64,000 nucleotides of DNA from Oerskovia douganii (GTDB lineage Bacteria; Actinomycetota; Actinomycetes; Actinomycetales; Cellulomonadaceae): positions 1 to 64,000 of the forward strand of contig NZ_JACSPN010000007.1 of NCBI RefSeq assembly GCF_015142735.1. Reading direction: 5' to 3'. Below are positions 1 to 10,308 of the stretch, in pieces. The translations under genes were made by a program, and so were the position numbers. The notes beneath the pieces are model-generated. The model searched no databases. It was given only the letters and a program-made list of their open reading frames with translations, and had not been told where the DNA came from. Each line of letters starts with the position of its first letter. The stretch's first letter is position 1.

Positions 1-78
1 CACACTGTTGAGTTCTCAAGCAACCGACACGCACCGAATCCAACCCGTTCCCAGGCCTTCACTCGGGGCAACTTCTCA
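1..78 (-). promoter_or_regulatory. rRNA operon leader (boxA-like element), partial
   Basis: Read on the minus strand, the window ends in TTGAGAACTCAACAGTGTG (rc of 1-19). This boxA-like antitermination/processing signal typically precedes 16S rRNA in Micrococcales. A related stretch, TTGAGAAGTTGCCCCG, lies at about 65-80. The implication is that a 16S gene transcribed leftward begins shortly outside the window. The rRNA itself is not visible, so this rests on motif recognition; an ITS copy of the motif is the main alternative. Confidence 0.6.
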
Positions 79-107
79 AGCCTACCAGACCGGCCTCTTC
101 GTTTCAA
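79..107 (-). promoter_or_regulatory. Putative rrn promoter
   Basis: On the minus strand a -35 TTGAAA (102-107) and a -10 TAGGCT (79-84) are separated by exactly 17 nt, directly upstream of the boxA-like leader. A second TTGACC hexamer further upstream (near 176-181) may belong to another rrn promoter. The stretch 108-398 holds no convincing gene; it is rrn upstream DNA plus the downstream region of the WYL regulator. Confidence 0.5.
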
Positions 108-398
108 ACCCGGCGAACCGGACCGAACATCGAAGACGATCCCCGACGTCAGGTCCTGGAGGCGCGAGGCATCCAGGTCAAGATGTCGGATTTCAGTCCG
201 GGGCAACAGCCACTTCGCGGCGGCTCCGAGGAGCTTCGCAGTGGTGTCTGTCTCTCCCTGCCGGGCTGACTTCCAGAACATTACTGGGGCGTGAACGCTC
301 AGGTCAACCCGCTCCCGCGTGACCCCGGTCACCGCGCACCACGCGCGCTCCCCGGCCCCGCGGCCCGGCTGTCCCTGCCCCCGACCCTCGGCCTGCTC

Positions 399-1487
399 TC
401 ACCCTCCCGCGGCCGCCCGGTACCGCTCCCCCATCTCGCGCACGGCCTCGTGCAGCTCGGGCGGCCCGACGACGTCGAAGGGCACGTCGAACATCCCGAC
501 CCACGCCGCGAGCCCTCGCCACGACCACGACCCGGCGACCAGGCGCGCCCGGTCCGGCCCGAGCGCCTCGATCACTCCCTGGTCACCCACCCACTGCGCG
601 AGGTCCTCCGCCCGCGCGTGGAGCACCACCTCGCCCTCGGCCGGCCACCGCGGGTGGGAGAACTGGTGCGCGACGTACGCGGCGACGTCGGGCGCCCTGG
701 CACCGGCGCGCGTGCCTCGCCGACCCTGCACAGCGCCGGCGCCGTCCGGCGCCGCCCCGCGGCCCCCGCCCACCCCGGAGCCGCGCGTCCCCTCCCCCGC
801 CAGGGGCGGCAGGTCGCGCGGCGCGAACCGCGGTCCCGTCGGCGTCCTGGGCGTCATGCGGTCGACGCGGAACGTGCGCCAGTCCTCCCGCTCGAGGTCC
901 CACGCGACGAGGTACCAGCGCCCGCCCCACGTCACGAGGTGGTGCGGCTCGGCCCGCCGCGGCGGGCGGAACGCCGCGTCGCCCGCGCCGAGCGTCGGCG
1001 ACGACCCGCCGTCGTAGTCGAAGCGCAGCACCTCGCGCGCCCGCACGGCGCTCCCCACCGCGACCAGCACGGCCTGGTCCACGACCGGTCGCGCCTCGTC
1101 CCGCGAGGACCGCACCGCCGTGACCTCGAGCGCGTCGATCCGTCCACGCAGCCGCGCCGGCATGACCTGGCGGATCGTCGCGAGCGCCCGCTGCGCCGGC
1201 TCCTCGATCCCGCCCCCGTGAGCCGTGCGGAGGGCCACCGCGACCGCGACGGCCTGCTCGTCGTCGAACAGCAGCGGCGGGAGGTCTGCCCCCGCGTCGA
1301 GGCGGTACCCGCCGTCGGGCCCCTTGGTCGCGCGGACCGGGTAGCCGAGCTCGCGCAGCCGGTCGACGTCGCGCCGCACCGTGCGCGGGCTGACGCGCAG
1401 CCGCTCCGCCAGGGCCTCCCCGGGCCAGTCCCGACGGGCCTGGAGCAGGGAGAGCAGGGCGAGGAGGCGGGCCGAGGTCTCGAGCAT
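399..1487 (-). CDS. WYL-domain HTH transcriptional regulator
   Basis: A 362-aa protein with an N-terminal HTH_11-type winged helix (residues about 5-60; the VSPRTVRRDVDRLRELGYPV segment is the recognition helix and wing), followed by the WYL ligand-sensing region and a C-terminal extension of the YafY/DeoR-like class. These proteins are usually single-component regulators that sense nucleotides or small ligands. It is divergent from the DrrAB-type exporter, with a palindrome in the gap, so control of that exporter and of itself is likely. The ATG is preceded at 6 nt by GACGCT, which fits a leaderless start. The linker near residues 215-250 is Gly/Ala/Arg-rich and probably disordered. Confidence 0.85.
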   Translation of the reverse strand: MLETSARLLALLSLLQARRDWPGEALAERLRVSPRTVRRDVDRLRELGYPVRATKGPDGGYRLDAGADLPPLLFDDEQAVAVAVALRTAHGGGIEEPAQRALATIRQVMPARLRGRIDALEVTAVRSSRDEARPVVDQAVLVAVGSAVRAREVLRFDYDGGSSPTLGAGDAAFRPPRRAEPHHLVTWGGRWYLVAWDLEREDWRTFRVDRMTPRTPTGPRFAPRDLPPLAGEGTRGSGVGGGRGAAPDGAGAVQGRRGTRAGARAPDVAAYVAHQFSHPRWPAEGEVVLHARAEDLAQWVGDQGVIEALGPDRARLVAGSWSWRGLAAWVGMFDVPFDVVGPPELHEAVREMGERYRAAAGG

Positions 1488-1505
1488 GCCCCCAGCGTCG
1501 CACGA

Positions 1506-1532
1506 GGTAGCGGACAGAACCTGACCGCTACC
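1506..1532. promoter_or_regulatory. Palindromic operator between WYL regulator and ABC exporter
   Basis: GGTAGCGG (1506-1513) and CCGCTACC (1525-1532) form perfect 8-bp inverted arms with an 11-nt spacer, midway between the divergent start codons at 1487 and 1573. It is the obvious candidate binding site for the neighbouring WYL protein. This is inferred from symmetry and position. Confidence 0.6.
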
Positions 1533-1572
1533 CCGGCCAAGGTGGAGGTATCACCCACTCCTGGAGGACACC

Positions 1573-2643
1573 GTGATCCACACCCGCTCCCTCACGAAGG
1601 ACTTCGTCGTGAGCCGTCACGAGACCGTGCACGCCGTGCGCGGCATCACGCTCGACATCGAGCCGGGCGAGCTCGTCGCCGTCCTGGGGCCCAACGGGGC
1701 CGGCAAGACCACGACCCTGCGCATGCTCACCACGCTCATCGCGCCCACCTCGGGCAGCGCGAGCGTCGCAGGGTACGACGTCGTCGCGCACCCCGCGCAG
1801 GTCCGTCACCACATCGGGTACGTCGGGCAGGGCAACGCCGCGGGCCACAACCAGCGGGCGGTCGACGAGCTCGTGACGCAGGGCGTCGTCCACGGGCTCG
1901 ACCGCCGGGCCGCGCGCCGCCGCGCCGACGAGCTGTTCGAGGCCCTCGACCTGACCGCGCTGCGCACGCGCAAGGTCGCGGACCTCTCCGGTGGGCAGCG
2001 CCGCCGCCTCGACGTCGCGATGGGCCTGGTCCACGCGCCCTCGCTCCTGTTCCTCGACGAGCCCTCGACCGGGCTCGACCCCCACAACCGCGCCAACCTG
2101 TGGGAGCACGTCCTGCGCATGCGCGCCGACGCGCTCGCCTCGACGGGCGACCCCATGACGATCGTCCTGACGACGCACTACCTCGACGAGGCCGACACCA
2201 TGGCCGAGCGCGTCGTCGTCGTCGACCACGGCGAGGTCATCGCGGACGACACCGCGGAAGCCCTCAAGACGAACCTCGCCGGGGACCGCGTGGTCCTCGA
2301 GACCGCCGCGCCCGACGACGGCGCCCGCCTCGCGCAGCTCGTCTCGCGCGCCGACGGGGTCCGGGAGGTCGGGACCGACGAGGCCGCGGCCGACGGCACC
2401 CGGGTCACCGCCCGCGCCGCGGACGGACCCGCGCTGCTCCCGGCCCTGCTGCGCGCGGCGGACCACGCGGGCATCGCCGTCGCGACGGCCCAGGTCCACC
2501 GCCCCACGCTCGACGACGTGTTCCTCGCGCTGACGGGACGCAGCCTGCGCGAGTCGGGCGCAGCAGACCGGACCAGCACGTCGGGCGTCACCCCCACCGC
2601 ACGGACCACCGAGAGCCCGCTCTCCGGGAAGGACGCAGCATGA
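1573..2643 (+). CDS. ABC transporter ATP-binding protein, DrrA family
   Basis: A 356-aa ATPase of the daunorubicin-resistance (DrrA) class of ABC-2 exporters. Walker A is GPNGAGKTT near residue 40, the signature is LSGGQRRRLD near 140, Walker B is LLFLDEPSTGLD near 160, and the switch His is in LTTHYLDEAD. The C-terminal 100 residues form the DrrA-type accessory domain. The start is GTG with CTGGAGG just upstream. It overlaps the permease gene by 4 nt (ATGA), so the two are translationally coupled. The substrate is probably a hydrophobic drug or lipid, which the sequence cannot settle. Likely controlled by the divergent WYL regulator. Confidence 0.9.
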   Translation: MIHTRSLTKDFVVSRHETVHAVRGITLDIEPGELVAVLGPNGAGKTTTLRMLTTLIAPTSGSASVAGYDVVAHPAQVRHHIGYVGQGNAAGHNQRAVDELVTQGVVHGLDRRAARRRADELFEALDLTALRTRKVADLSGGQRRRLDVAMGLVHAPSLLFLDEPSTGLDPHNRANLWEHVLRMRADALASTGDPMTIVLTTHYLDEADTMAERVVVVDHGEVIADDTAEALKTNLAGDRVVLETAAPDDGARLAQLVSRADGVREVGTDEAAADGTRVTARAADGPALLPALLRAADHAGIAVATAQVHRPTLDDVFLALTGRSLRESGAADRTSTSGVTPTARTTESPLSGKDAA

Positions 2644-3512
2644 GCACCGTCGACACCACGACCGGCCCTGCGGCCACCCGGCGGGGCGGCGCCACGACCG
2701 GCCGGCCCGCCCCGCGTCCTCGCGGGCGCCTCGCGAACCTGGCCCGGGACACGACCATCGTCCTGGTCCGCGAGCTGCGGCCGCTGCTCCACGACCCGTT
2801 CTCGGTCGTGTTCGGCCTGGTCCAGCCGCTCGTGTTCCTCGCGCTGTTCGGACCCCTGCTCGTCGGCACGCTCAGCGGGCAGGACGGTGGCGCGGCCGGG
2901 ACGCTCGGCGGCAGCGTCTGGCAGTGGTTCGTGCCGTCGATCCTCGTCATGACGACCCTGTTCGGCACGTCGACCACGGGCGCCAACCTGCAGCAGGAGC
3001 TCAACACCGGGGCCCACGAGCGCATGCTCGTCTCACCGCTGTCCCGGCCCTCGCTGCTCGTGGGGCGCGCGCTCAAGGAGATGGTGCCGATCGCGGCGCA
3101 GTCCGTCGTGGTCGTGCTCGTGATGCTGCCGTTCGGGTTCGAGCTCTACCCCGTCGGGGCGGTCCTCGGGCTGGTCATGCTCGCGGTCTTCGGCGTCGGC
3201 ATCGGGTCGCTCAGCTACGCCCTGGCCCTCGCCGTGCGCAAGCAGGAGTGGATGTTCTGGCTCGTCCAGCAGACCCTGCTGTTCCCGCTCATGATCCTGT
3301 CCGGGATGCTGCTGCCGCTCGAGACCGGGCCGGGATGGATGCAGGCCGCGGCCCGCCTCAACCCCCTGACCTACCTGGTCGACGCCGAGCGCTCGCTCTT
3401 CGCCGGCGACCTGACCTCGTCGGCCGCCGCCTGGGGCTGGGTGGCCGCGGTGGTGACCGCCGCCGTCGGGCTCGCGGTGGGCATCCGGACCATGGTGCGC
3501 AGCACCGACTGA
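2640..3512 (+). CDS. ABC-2 type permease, DrrB family
   Basis: A 290-aa membrane protein with an N-terminal cytoplasmic tail of about 50 residues rich in Thr, Ala and Arg, followed by six hydrophobic segments typical of ABC2_membrane permeases. It is the transmembrane partner of the preceding ATPase. The true start is the ATG overlapping the ATPase stop (ATGA). The open frame runs far upstream only because of G+C bias. The NTGAHERMLVSPLSRPSLL segment after TM2 is the usual coupling-helix region of DrrB/NodJ-like permeases. Confidence 0.88.
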   Translation: MSTVDTTTGPAATRRGGATTGRPAPRPRGRLANLARDTTIVLVRELRPLLHDPFSVVFGLVQPLVFLALFGPLLVGTLSGQDGGAAGTLGGSVWQWFVPSILVMTTLFGTSTTGANLQQELNTGAHERMLVSPLSRPSLLVGRALKEMVPIAAQSVVVVLVMLPFGFELYPVGAVLGLVMLAVFGVGIGSLSYALALAVRKQEWMFWLVQQTLLFPLMILSGMLLPLETGPGWMQAAARLNPLTYLVDAERSLFAGDLTSSAAAWGWVAAVVTAAVGLAVGIRTMVRSTD

Positions 3513-3525
3513 GGCCCACGACGAC

Positions 3526-3560
3526 GAAGGGGTGGCCCGCCGACGGCGCGCCACCCCTTC
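3526..3560. terminator. Bidirectional terminator hairpin
   Basis: GAAGGGGTGGC (3526-3536) pairs perfectly with GCCACCCCTTC (3550-3560), an 11-bp stem with a 13-nt loop. It lies between the convergent DrrB-type permease and RAMA-domain genes, so it can end transcription in both directions. Confidence 0.75.
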
Positions 3561-3581
3561 AGCCGTGCGTCGGCCGGGTGC

Positions 3582-5072
3582 TCAGGCGTAGTGCTCGCGG
3601 AACGCGTCCGTGAGCGTCGGGCCCCCGTCGCCCAGACGCCACACGCTCCACCCGTCGGCCGTCGCCGTGCCCGACGCCGCGATCGCCGCAGCGTCCGGGT
3701 GGCGGAAGCGCGCGCCGTCGGTCAGCTCGATGAAGCCGTCCGGGTACAGGACCGCCTCGAAACGCTGCCCGCGCCGCGGGCGCGACCACACCAGCTGGAC
3801 CGGGTTGCCGAACGACCGGGCGAGCGCGTGCAGGTCCGGGTCGTCGTCCGGGTCGTCGTCCGGGTCGAGGCCGAGCGCCGAGGCCGGCGGCGGCGGAGGT
3901 GACGGCACGAGGTCCCGGCCCAACGGGTCGATCGAGCTCAACGCGTCGACCACCGGGACGTTCACCGGCGGCTGGTAGGACAACGGGTCGTACGCAGGCG
4001 CCTCGGCCTCGTAGGACTCGCGCGTCAGGACCGACTCGCGCGTCCGGATCGACTCGCGCGTGCGGATCGACTCGCGCGTCAGGATCGAGGCGCGGCTCGG
4101 CGTGCGCGACGACAGGGCGTCCGCCGACGACGGGTAGCCACCCGCCGACTCGTCCACCGGGGGCGACGCGAACAGCGGGACGGGCGGGACCGTCGGCGGC
4201 TCGGGGGGCAGCGGCACCGAGAGGTCGTCGGGCAGGCCGTGGTCCGCGCCGAGCAGCGGCTCACGGATCGGCTCGAGCGGGCCCGTCACGTCCGCCGACC
4301 CCGCGGCGCTCCCGTACACCGTGGCCGACGTCTCCAGCTCCGAGCCCCGGCGGCGGTCCGAGCGCGAACGCTGCGTCACGATCGGCAGCTTGCCCGTGAG
4401 CGCACGCCCCACCGCGACCCCCTCGGCGAAGTCCGCCGTGCGCTGCGCCGAACGCGTCGGCTCGATCGCCGAACGCCGCGGGGCCGCGGCAGCCGCAGGT
4501 CGGGAGGTGCGCTCGGGCACCAGCGGCGAGACGTCGACGAACCGCCGCCCGTCCGCGCCGTGCATCACGCCGAGCTTGAGGACCGACACCGACGAGCCCG
4601 GCTGGCGCAGGAAGTCGAGGGCGTCGACGATCCCGTCCTCCGCGCTCGAGCAGATGACGATCAGGCGGGCCCCCGTCGCGCGGGACGTCGCCTGCGAACG
4701 GGTCAGCGGCACGTTGTCGTAGAACGTCGTGACGTCCTGCTGGAAGCGCGCCGCGCCACCCGAGTACCGCCCCGCGAGCTCGGCACGCGTGAGCTGCCCC
4801 GCGCGTCCCGCATGGTTCATGGCCCGGGTCAGCGTCTCCTCGGTCAGCTCCGAGACGACCTCGATCACGACCGGCAGCCCTGCGGCGTCGAGCGCCAGCA
4901 GGTGCGGCTCCTCGATCGACGCACCCTGCCGGACCGGGAAGATCTGCTCACCGAGCAGCCCGTCCAGGTGCCCGTCGACCACGCGCTGCGCGACCGTGCC
5001 GAACCCCCCACCCGCCGGCTGCGACGGGCGGACGAGAACTGGACGTTCGGCGTCCACCTCGAAGAGGGGCAT
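3582..5072 (-). CDS. RAMA (modified-DNA reader) domain protein with nuclease-like N-terminus
   Basis: A 496-aa protein. The last ~80 residues match the pattern of the restriction-system modified-DNA reader (RAMA) domain: an F-E-A-V-L-x-P-D-G-x-I-E strand pair, then F-R-H-P-D-A-A-A, then DGWSVW. The first ~190 residues (a GASIEEPHLLALDA..VVIEVVSEL core) resemble the PD-(D/E)XK/DUF91-like fold used to handle nucleic acids, though I cannot confirm a catalytic triad. The middle is Pro/Ser-rich and disordered, and holds a hexapeptide repeat (S-[IV]-x-T-R-E x4, residues about 329-354). The start is the ATG at 5072 with an AGGAGA site; the upstream in-frame extension is not used. It stands alone, with no methylase or REase gene adjacent. 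Function is inferred. Confidence 0.65.
   Translation of the reverse strand: MPLFEVDAERPVLVRPSQPAGGGFGTVAQRVVDGHLDGLLGEQIFPVRQGASIEEPHLLALDAAGLPVVIEVVSELTEETLTRAMNHAGRAGQLTRAELAGRYSGGAARFQQDVTTFYDNVPLTRSQATSRATGARLIVICSSAEDGIVDALDFLRQPGSSVSVLKLGVMHGADGRRFVDVSPLVPERTSRPAAAAAPRRSAIEPTRSAQRTADFAEGVAVGRALTGKLPIVTQRSRSDRRRGSELETSATVYGSAAGSADVTGPLEPIREPLLGADHGLPDDLSVPLPPEPPTVPPVPLFASPPVDESAGGYPSSADALSSRTPSRASILTRESIRTRESIRTRESVLTRESYEAEAPAYDPLSYQPPVNVPVVDALSSIDPLGRDLVPSPPPPPASALGLDPDDDPDDDPDLHALARSFGNPVQLVWSRPRRGQRFEAVLYPDGFIELTDGARFRHPDAAAIAASGTATADGWSVWRLGDGGPTLTDAFREHYA
4015..4086. repeat. 18-bp minisatellite, 4 copies, in the RAMA-domain gene
   Basis: GACTCGCGCGT recurs at 4015, 4033, 4051 and 4069, an exact 18-nt period. 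It encodes the S-[IV]-[LR]-T-R-E hexapeptide array. In-frame copy-number change would alter only linker length. Confidence 0.85.
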
Positions 5073-5208
5073 CGTGGGTCTCCTGCGGCTCGGGAAGCGA
5101 CCTCGAACGCTGCTCGGGACGGCGGCGTTGCCGCATAGCCTACGACGCCCGCGCAAGCGACTCGAACGTGGACGTTTCACCCACTGGACCGGTCGCGTCC
5201 AGGTCGTC

Positions 5209-5508
5209 TCAGTCCGTGGCCAGGCGCTCCTCGACGCGCTCGACCTTCCCCGTCAGCTCCCCCGTCCGACCTGGGCGGATGTCCGCCTTGAGCACCAACG
5301 AGACCCGGTGCCCGCCCGCGCCGACCGCCTCGGTCGCACGCTTGACGACGTCCATGACCTCGTCCCAGTCCCCCTCGATCTCCGTGAACATCGACGTGGT
5401 CCGGTTCGGCAGGCCCGACGCACGGACGATGCGGACCGCCTCGGCGACGGCGTCCGTGACGGACTCGCCGGCACCGAGCGGGGCGACGGAGAAAGCGAAG
5501 ATGGCCAT
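5209..5508 (-). CDS. MTH1187/YqgV-family thiamine-binding protein
   Basis: A 99-aa protein matching the small ferredoxin-fold Thiamine_BP (DUF77) family: MAIFAFSVAPLG at the N-terminus, TSMFTEIEGDWDEVMDVVKRA in the middle and a KVERVEERL end. Homologs bind thiamine or related pyrimidines and form oligomers; the physiological role is not firmly known. The start at 5508 leaves CATGAT 6 nt upstream, fitting a leaderless message. The longer in-frame ORF would add a low-complexity Arg/Gly/Pro tail that is not family-like. It is divergent from the endonuclease IV gene. Confidence 0.85.
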   Translation of the reverse strand: MAIFAFSVAPLGAGESVTDAVAEAVRIVRASGLPNRTTSMFTEIEGDWDEVMDVVKRATEAVGAGGHRVSLVLKADIRPGRTGELTGKVERVEERLATD

Positions 5509-5639
5509 GAGGACATCATGCCGCGTCCGGTGGCCGGGGGCCTGGGACCCGCGGTCCCGGGGTTCCGGGGTCCCGGGTCCGGGGCGCCGCCCGCGGCTCG
5601 CCGCGCCGCGCGTCCCCCGCGGCACGTAGCGTGGGGCTC
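5509..5639. promoter_or_regulatory. Divergent promoter region with G/C-rich slippage tract
   Basis: This 131-nt gap between the thiamine-binding and endonuclease IV genes has short repeats of the CCGGGGTCCC type (about 5560-5590). A likely -10 box for endonuclease IV, TAGCGT, lies 7 nt before its ATG. Nothing else is recognisable. Confidence 0.4.
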
Positions 5640-6422
5640 ATGCGAATCGGAGCACACGTCGACCAGGCCGAGGCCGTCAACCAGGCACGAGCGATCGGCG
5701 CCGACCAGGTCCAGGTCTTCCTGGGCGACCCGCAGGGCTGGAAGGGCGCCGAGTTCACCTACCCGGGCGGGGCCGAGGCCCTGCGCGCGGACGCGGCGGC
5801 CGCGGACCTCGACGTCTACGTGCACGCGCCGTACGTCATCAACGTCGCGAGCACCAACAACCGCATCCGCATCCCGAGCCGCAAGTCGCTCCAGAAGATC
5901 GTCGACGGCGCAGCCGAGATCGGCGCCAAGGGCGTGATCGTGCACGGCGGCCACGTGACCGCGACCGACGACGTGGCGGTCGGCTACGACAACTGGCGCA
6001 AGGCGATCGACGCGCTCGACGCCAAGGTCCCCGTGCTCATCGAGAACACCGCAGGCGGAGCCAAGTCGATGGCCCGCACGATCGAGAGCATCGGGCGGCT
6101 GTGGGACGCGATCGGGGCTGCGGAGGGCGGCGACCAGGTCGGCTTCACGCTCGACACGTGCCACGCGTGGGCGGGTGGGATCGACCTGAGCACCGCCGCG
6201 GACCAGGTGCGCGCGGTGACGGGTCGGATCGACCTGGTGCACGCGAACGACAGCCGCGACACGTTCGACTCGGGGGCCGACCGGCACGCGCACTTCGGCG
6301 ACGGGCTCATCCCGCCCGACGAGCTGGTCGCGGTCATCGCCTCGGCCGGGGCGCCCGTCATCTGCGAGACGCACGGTGACATGGGCCCGGACATCGCCTG
6401 GCTGCGCGCGCGCCTGGGCTGA
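5640..6422 (+). CDS. nfo: Endonuclease IV (AP endonuclease)
   Basis: A 260-aa TIM-barrel enzyme of base-excision repair that cleaves DNA 5' to abasic sites using a trinuclear zinc centre. Family metal-ligand motifs are visible in order: HAPYVINVAS, GVIVHGGH, IENTAGG, GFTLDTCHAWAGG, VHANDSRD, the DRHAHFGDG signature, and ICETHGDM near the end. Length is normal (250-300 aa). The ATG at 5640 is chosen because TAGCGT lies 7 nt upstream (leaderless pattern); the ATG three codons earlier is less likely. It reads toward PEP carboxylase, with a terminator between. Confidence 0.92.
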   Translation: MRIGAHVDQAEAVNQARAIGADQVQVFLGDPQGWKGAEFTYPGGAEALRADAAAADLDVYVHAPYVINVASTNNRIRIPSRKSLQKIVDGAAEIGAKGVIVHGGHVTATDDVAVGYDNWRKAIDALDAKVPVLIENTAGGAKSMARTIESIGRLWDAIGAAEGGDQVGFTLDTCHAWAGGIDLSTAADQVRAVTGRIDLVHANDSRDTFDSGADRHAHFGDGLIPPDELVAVIASAGAPVICETHGDMGPDIAWLRARLG

Positions 6423-6493
6423 GAGGCCCGACGGCGCAGCTCACCGCGGGCGTCCGGGTGCGGTGGGCGTCGGCCGAGCATGCGGAAGACGTC

Positions 6494-6512
6494 CGTCCTC
6501 GGGTCGAGGACG
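6494..6512. terminator. Bidirectional terminator between endonuclease IV and PEP carboxylase
   Basis: CGTCCTCG and CGAGGACG form a perfect 8-bp stem with a 3-nt loop in the convergent gap (6423-6537). A GGCCCGACGGCGC arm of the dispersed repeat family also occurs near 6425. Confidence 0.55.
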
Positions 6513-6537
6513 AACGCCCAGCGCATCCGGCGAGAGG

Positions 6538-9216
<2,679 letters not shown>

Positions 9217-9245
9217 GGGTCCGTAGCCTAGGCGCTCGGCGCCGC
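9217..9245 (-). promoter_or_regulatory. Putative leaderless promoter of ppc
   Basis: On the minus strand TCGACA is followed after about 19 nt by TAGGCT, then 8 nt and the GTG start at 9216. The -10 box is clear; the -35 is weak. Confidence 0.4.
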
Positions 9246-9320
9246 GGCGTGTCGAGGACGTCTGCCTGGTGGTCGGTCGCCGGGCCGTGGGCATGCTCGG
9301 GCTCGGGCCCGGGCAGCACG

Positions 9321-9351
9321 ACGCCCGGGCGAGGAGTCCTCGCCCGGGCGT
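9321..9351. terminator. Strong hairpin terminator downstream of pyridoxal kinase
   Basis: ACGCCCGGGCGAGGA and TCCTCGCCCGGGCGT are perfect 15-nt complements around a single central base, immediately downstream of the kinase stop at 9412. There is no U-tract, as is usual in actinomycetes. It also insulates ppc from upstream transcription. Confidence 0.75.
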
Positions 9352-9411
9352 GCGACGCCGTCGGGCCGGAGCGGCGGCGGCGCTGCTGCCGCCCCGCTCG
9401 CCCGAGAGGGG

Positions 9412-10212
9412 TCAGTGCGTGAAAGCGCCCTGCCACACCGTGTCGAACGGTGCGTGCGAGCTCACGCGCGCCTCGATCGCCTCCGTGACGATCTGCTTCG
9501 CGGTGGCGACGGCACGCTCGACGTCGTTGCCCTTGGCGAGCTCGGCCGTGATCGCCGCGGCGAACGTGCAGCCCGCGCCGCTCACGCGCTCCTCGCCCAC
9601 CTTGGGGACCGAGAAGACCGTGATCTCCTGGCCGTCGAACAGCACGTCGACCGCGTCCGGCCCGGGGAGCTCGACGCCACCCTTGACGACCACGAAGTCC
9701 GGACCCAGGGCGTGGATGCGCTCGGCGGCCTCCACCAGGTCGTCGACCGACTCGATCGTGTCCATGCCGGACAGGACCTTGGCCTCGAACACGTTCGGGG
9801 TGATGACGGTCGCGAACGGCAGGATCTTCTCGCGCAGCGCGGTGTCGGTGTCGAGGGCGGCACCCGGCTCCTGGCCCTTGCAGATGAGGACCGGGTCGAG
9901 GACCACGTGGTGCCAGCGCTTGCTCGCGAGCGACTCCGCGACCACGTCGATCGTCGCAGGCGTGCCGAGCATGCCGATCTTCACGACGTCGAGGTCGTAG
10001 GTGGCGTTCGCGGCCTCGAACTGGTCCGCGATGACCTGCGGCTCGACCGGGACGAACCGGTGGCCCCAGTCGTTCTTCGGGTCGAACGACACGATGCACG
10101 TCAGGGTCCCGACGCCGTAGACGCCCAGCTCCTGGAACGTCTTGAGGTCGGCCTGGATACCGGCTCCCCCGGTGGCTTCCGATCCGGCGATGACGTACGC
10201 GAGGTTGACCAT
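9412..10212 (-). CDS. pdxK: Pyridoxine/pyridoxal kinase of the ThiD-like PdxK type
   Basis: A 266-aa ribokinase-superfamily enzyme phosphorylating B6 vitamers (salvage to PLP). It resembles Bacillus-type ThiD-like PdxK rather than classical HMP kinase: VIAGSEATGGAGIQADLKTF at the N-terminus, GTLTCIVSFDPKNDW, the ITPNVFEAK block, and VSGAGCTFAAAIT with the anion-hole GAGC and the catalytic residue region near 215. Some ThiD activity toward hydroxymethylpyrimidine cannot be excluded. It starts at the ATG at 10212 with an AAGGAC-like site upstream. Monocistronic, with a strong terminator after it. Confidence 0.85.
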   Translation of the reverse strand: MVNLAYVIAGSEATGGAGIQADLKTFQELGVYGVGTLTCIVSFDPKNDWGHRFVPVEPQVIADQFEAANATYDLDVVKIGMLGTPATIDVVAESLASKRWHHVVLDPVLICKGQEPGAALDTDTALREKILPFATVITPNVFEAKVLSGMDTIESVDDLVEAAERIHALGPDFVVVKGGVELPGPDAVDVLFDGQEITVFSVPKVGEERVSGAGCTFAAAITAELAKGNDVERAVATAKQIVTEAIEARVSSHAPFDTVWQGAFTH

Positions 10213-10308
10213 GGTGCTGCCTGTGTCCTTCGAGGAAGAGTGGTGGGACCGGGCCTGGCCCCCGGGAAAGCCTACGCCGACCCCGCACCGGGCCCCACGA
10301 GCACGCCG

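Noticed and set aside
291-2639. The long N-terminal extension of the DrrB-type frame
   Set aside because: It overlaps the WYL regulator and DrrA genes in other frames; the real start is the ATG overlapping the DrrA stop.
4015-4086. CRISPR-like array
   Set aside because: The 18-bp units are contiguous with no spacers, and they are in frame within a protein gene.
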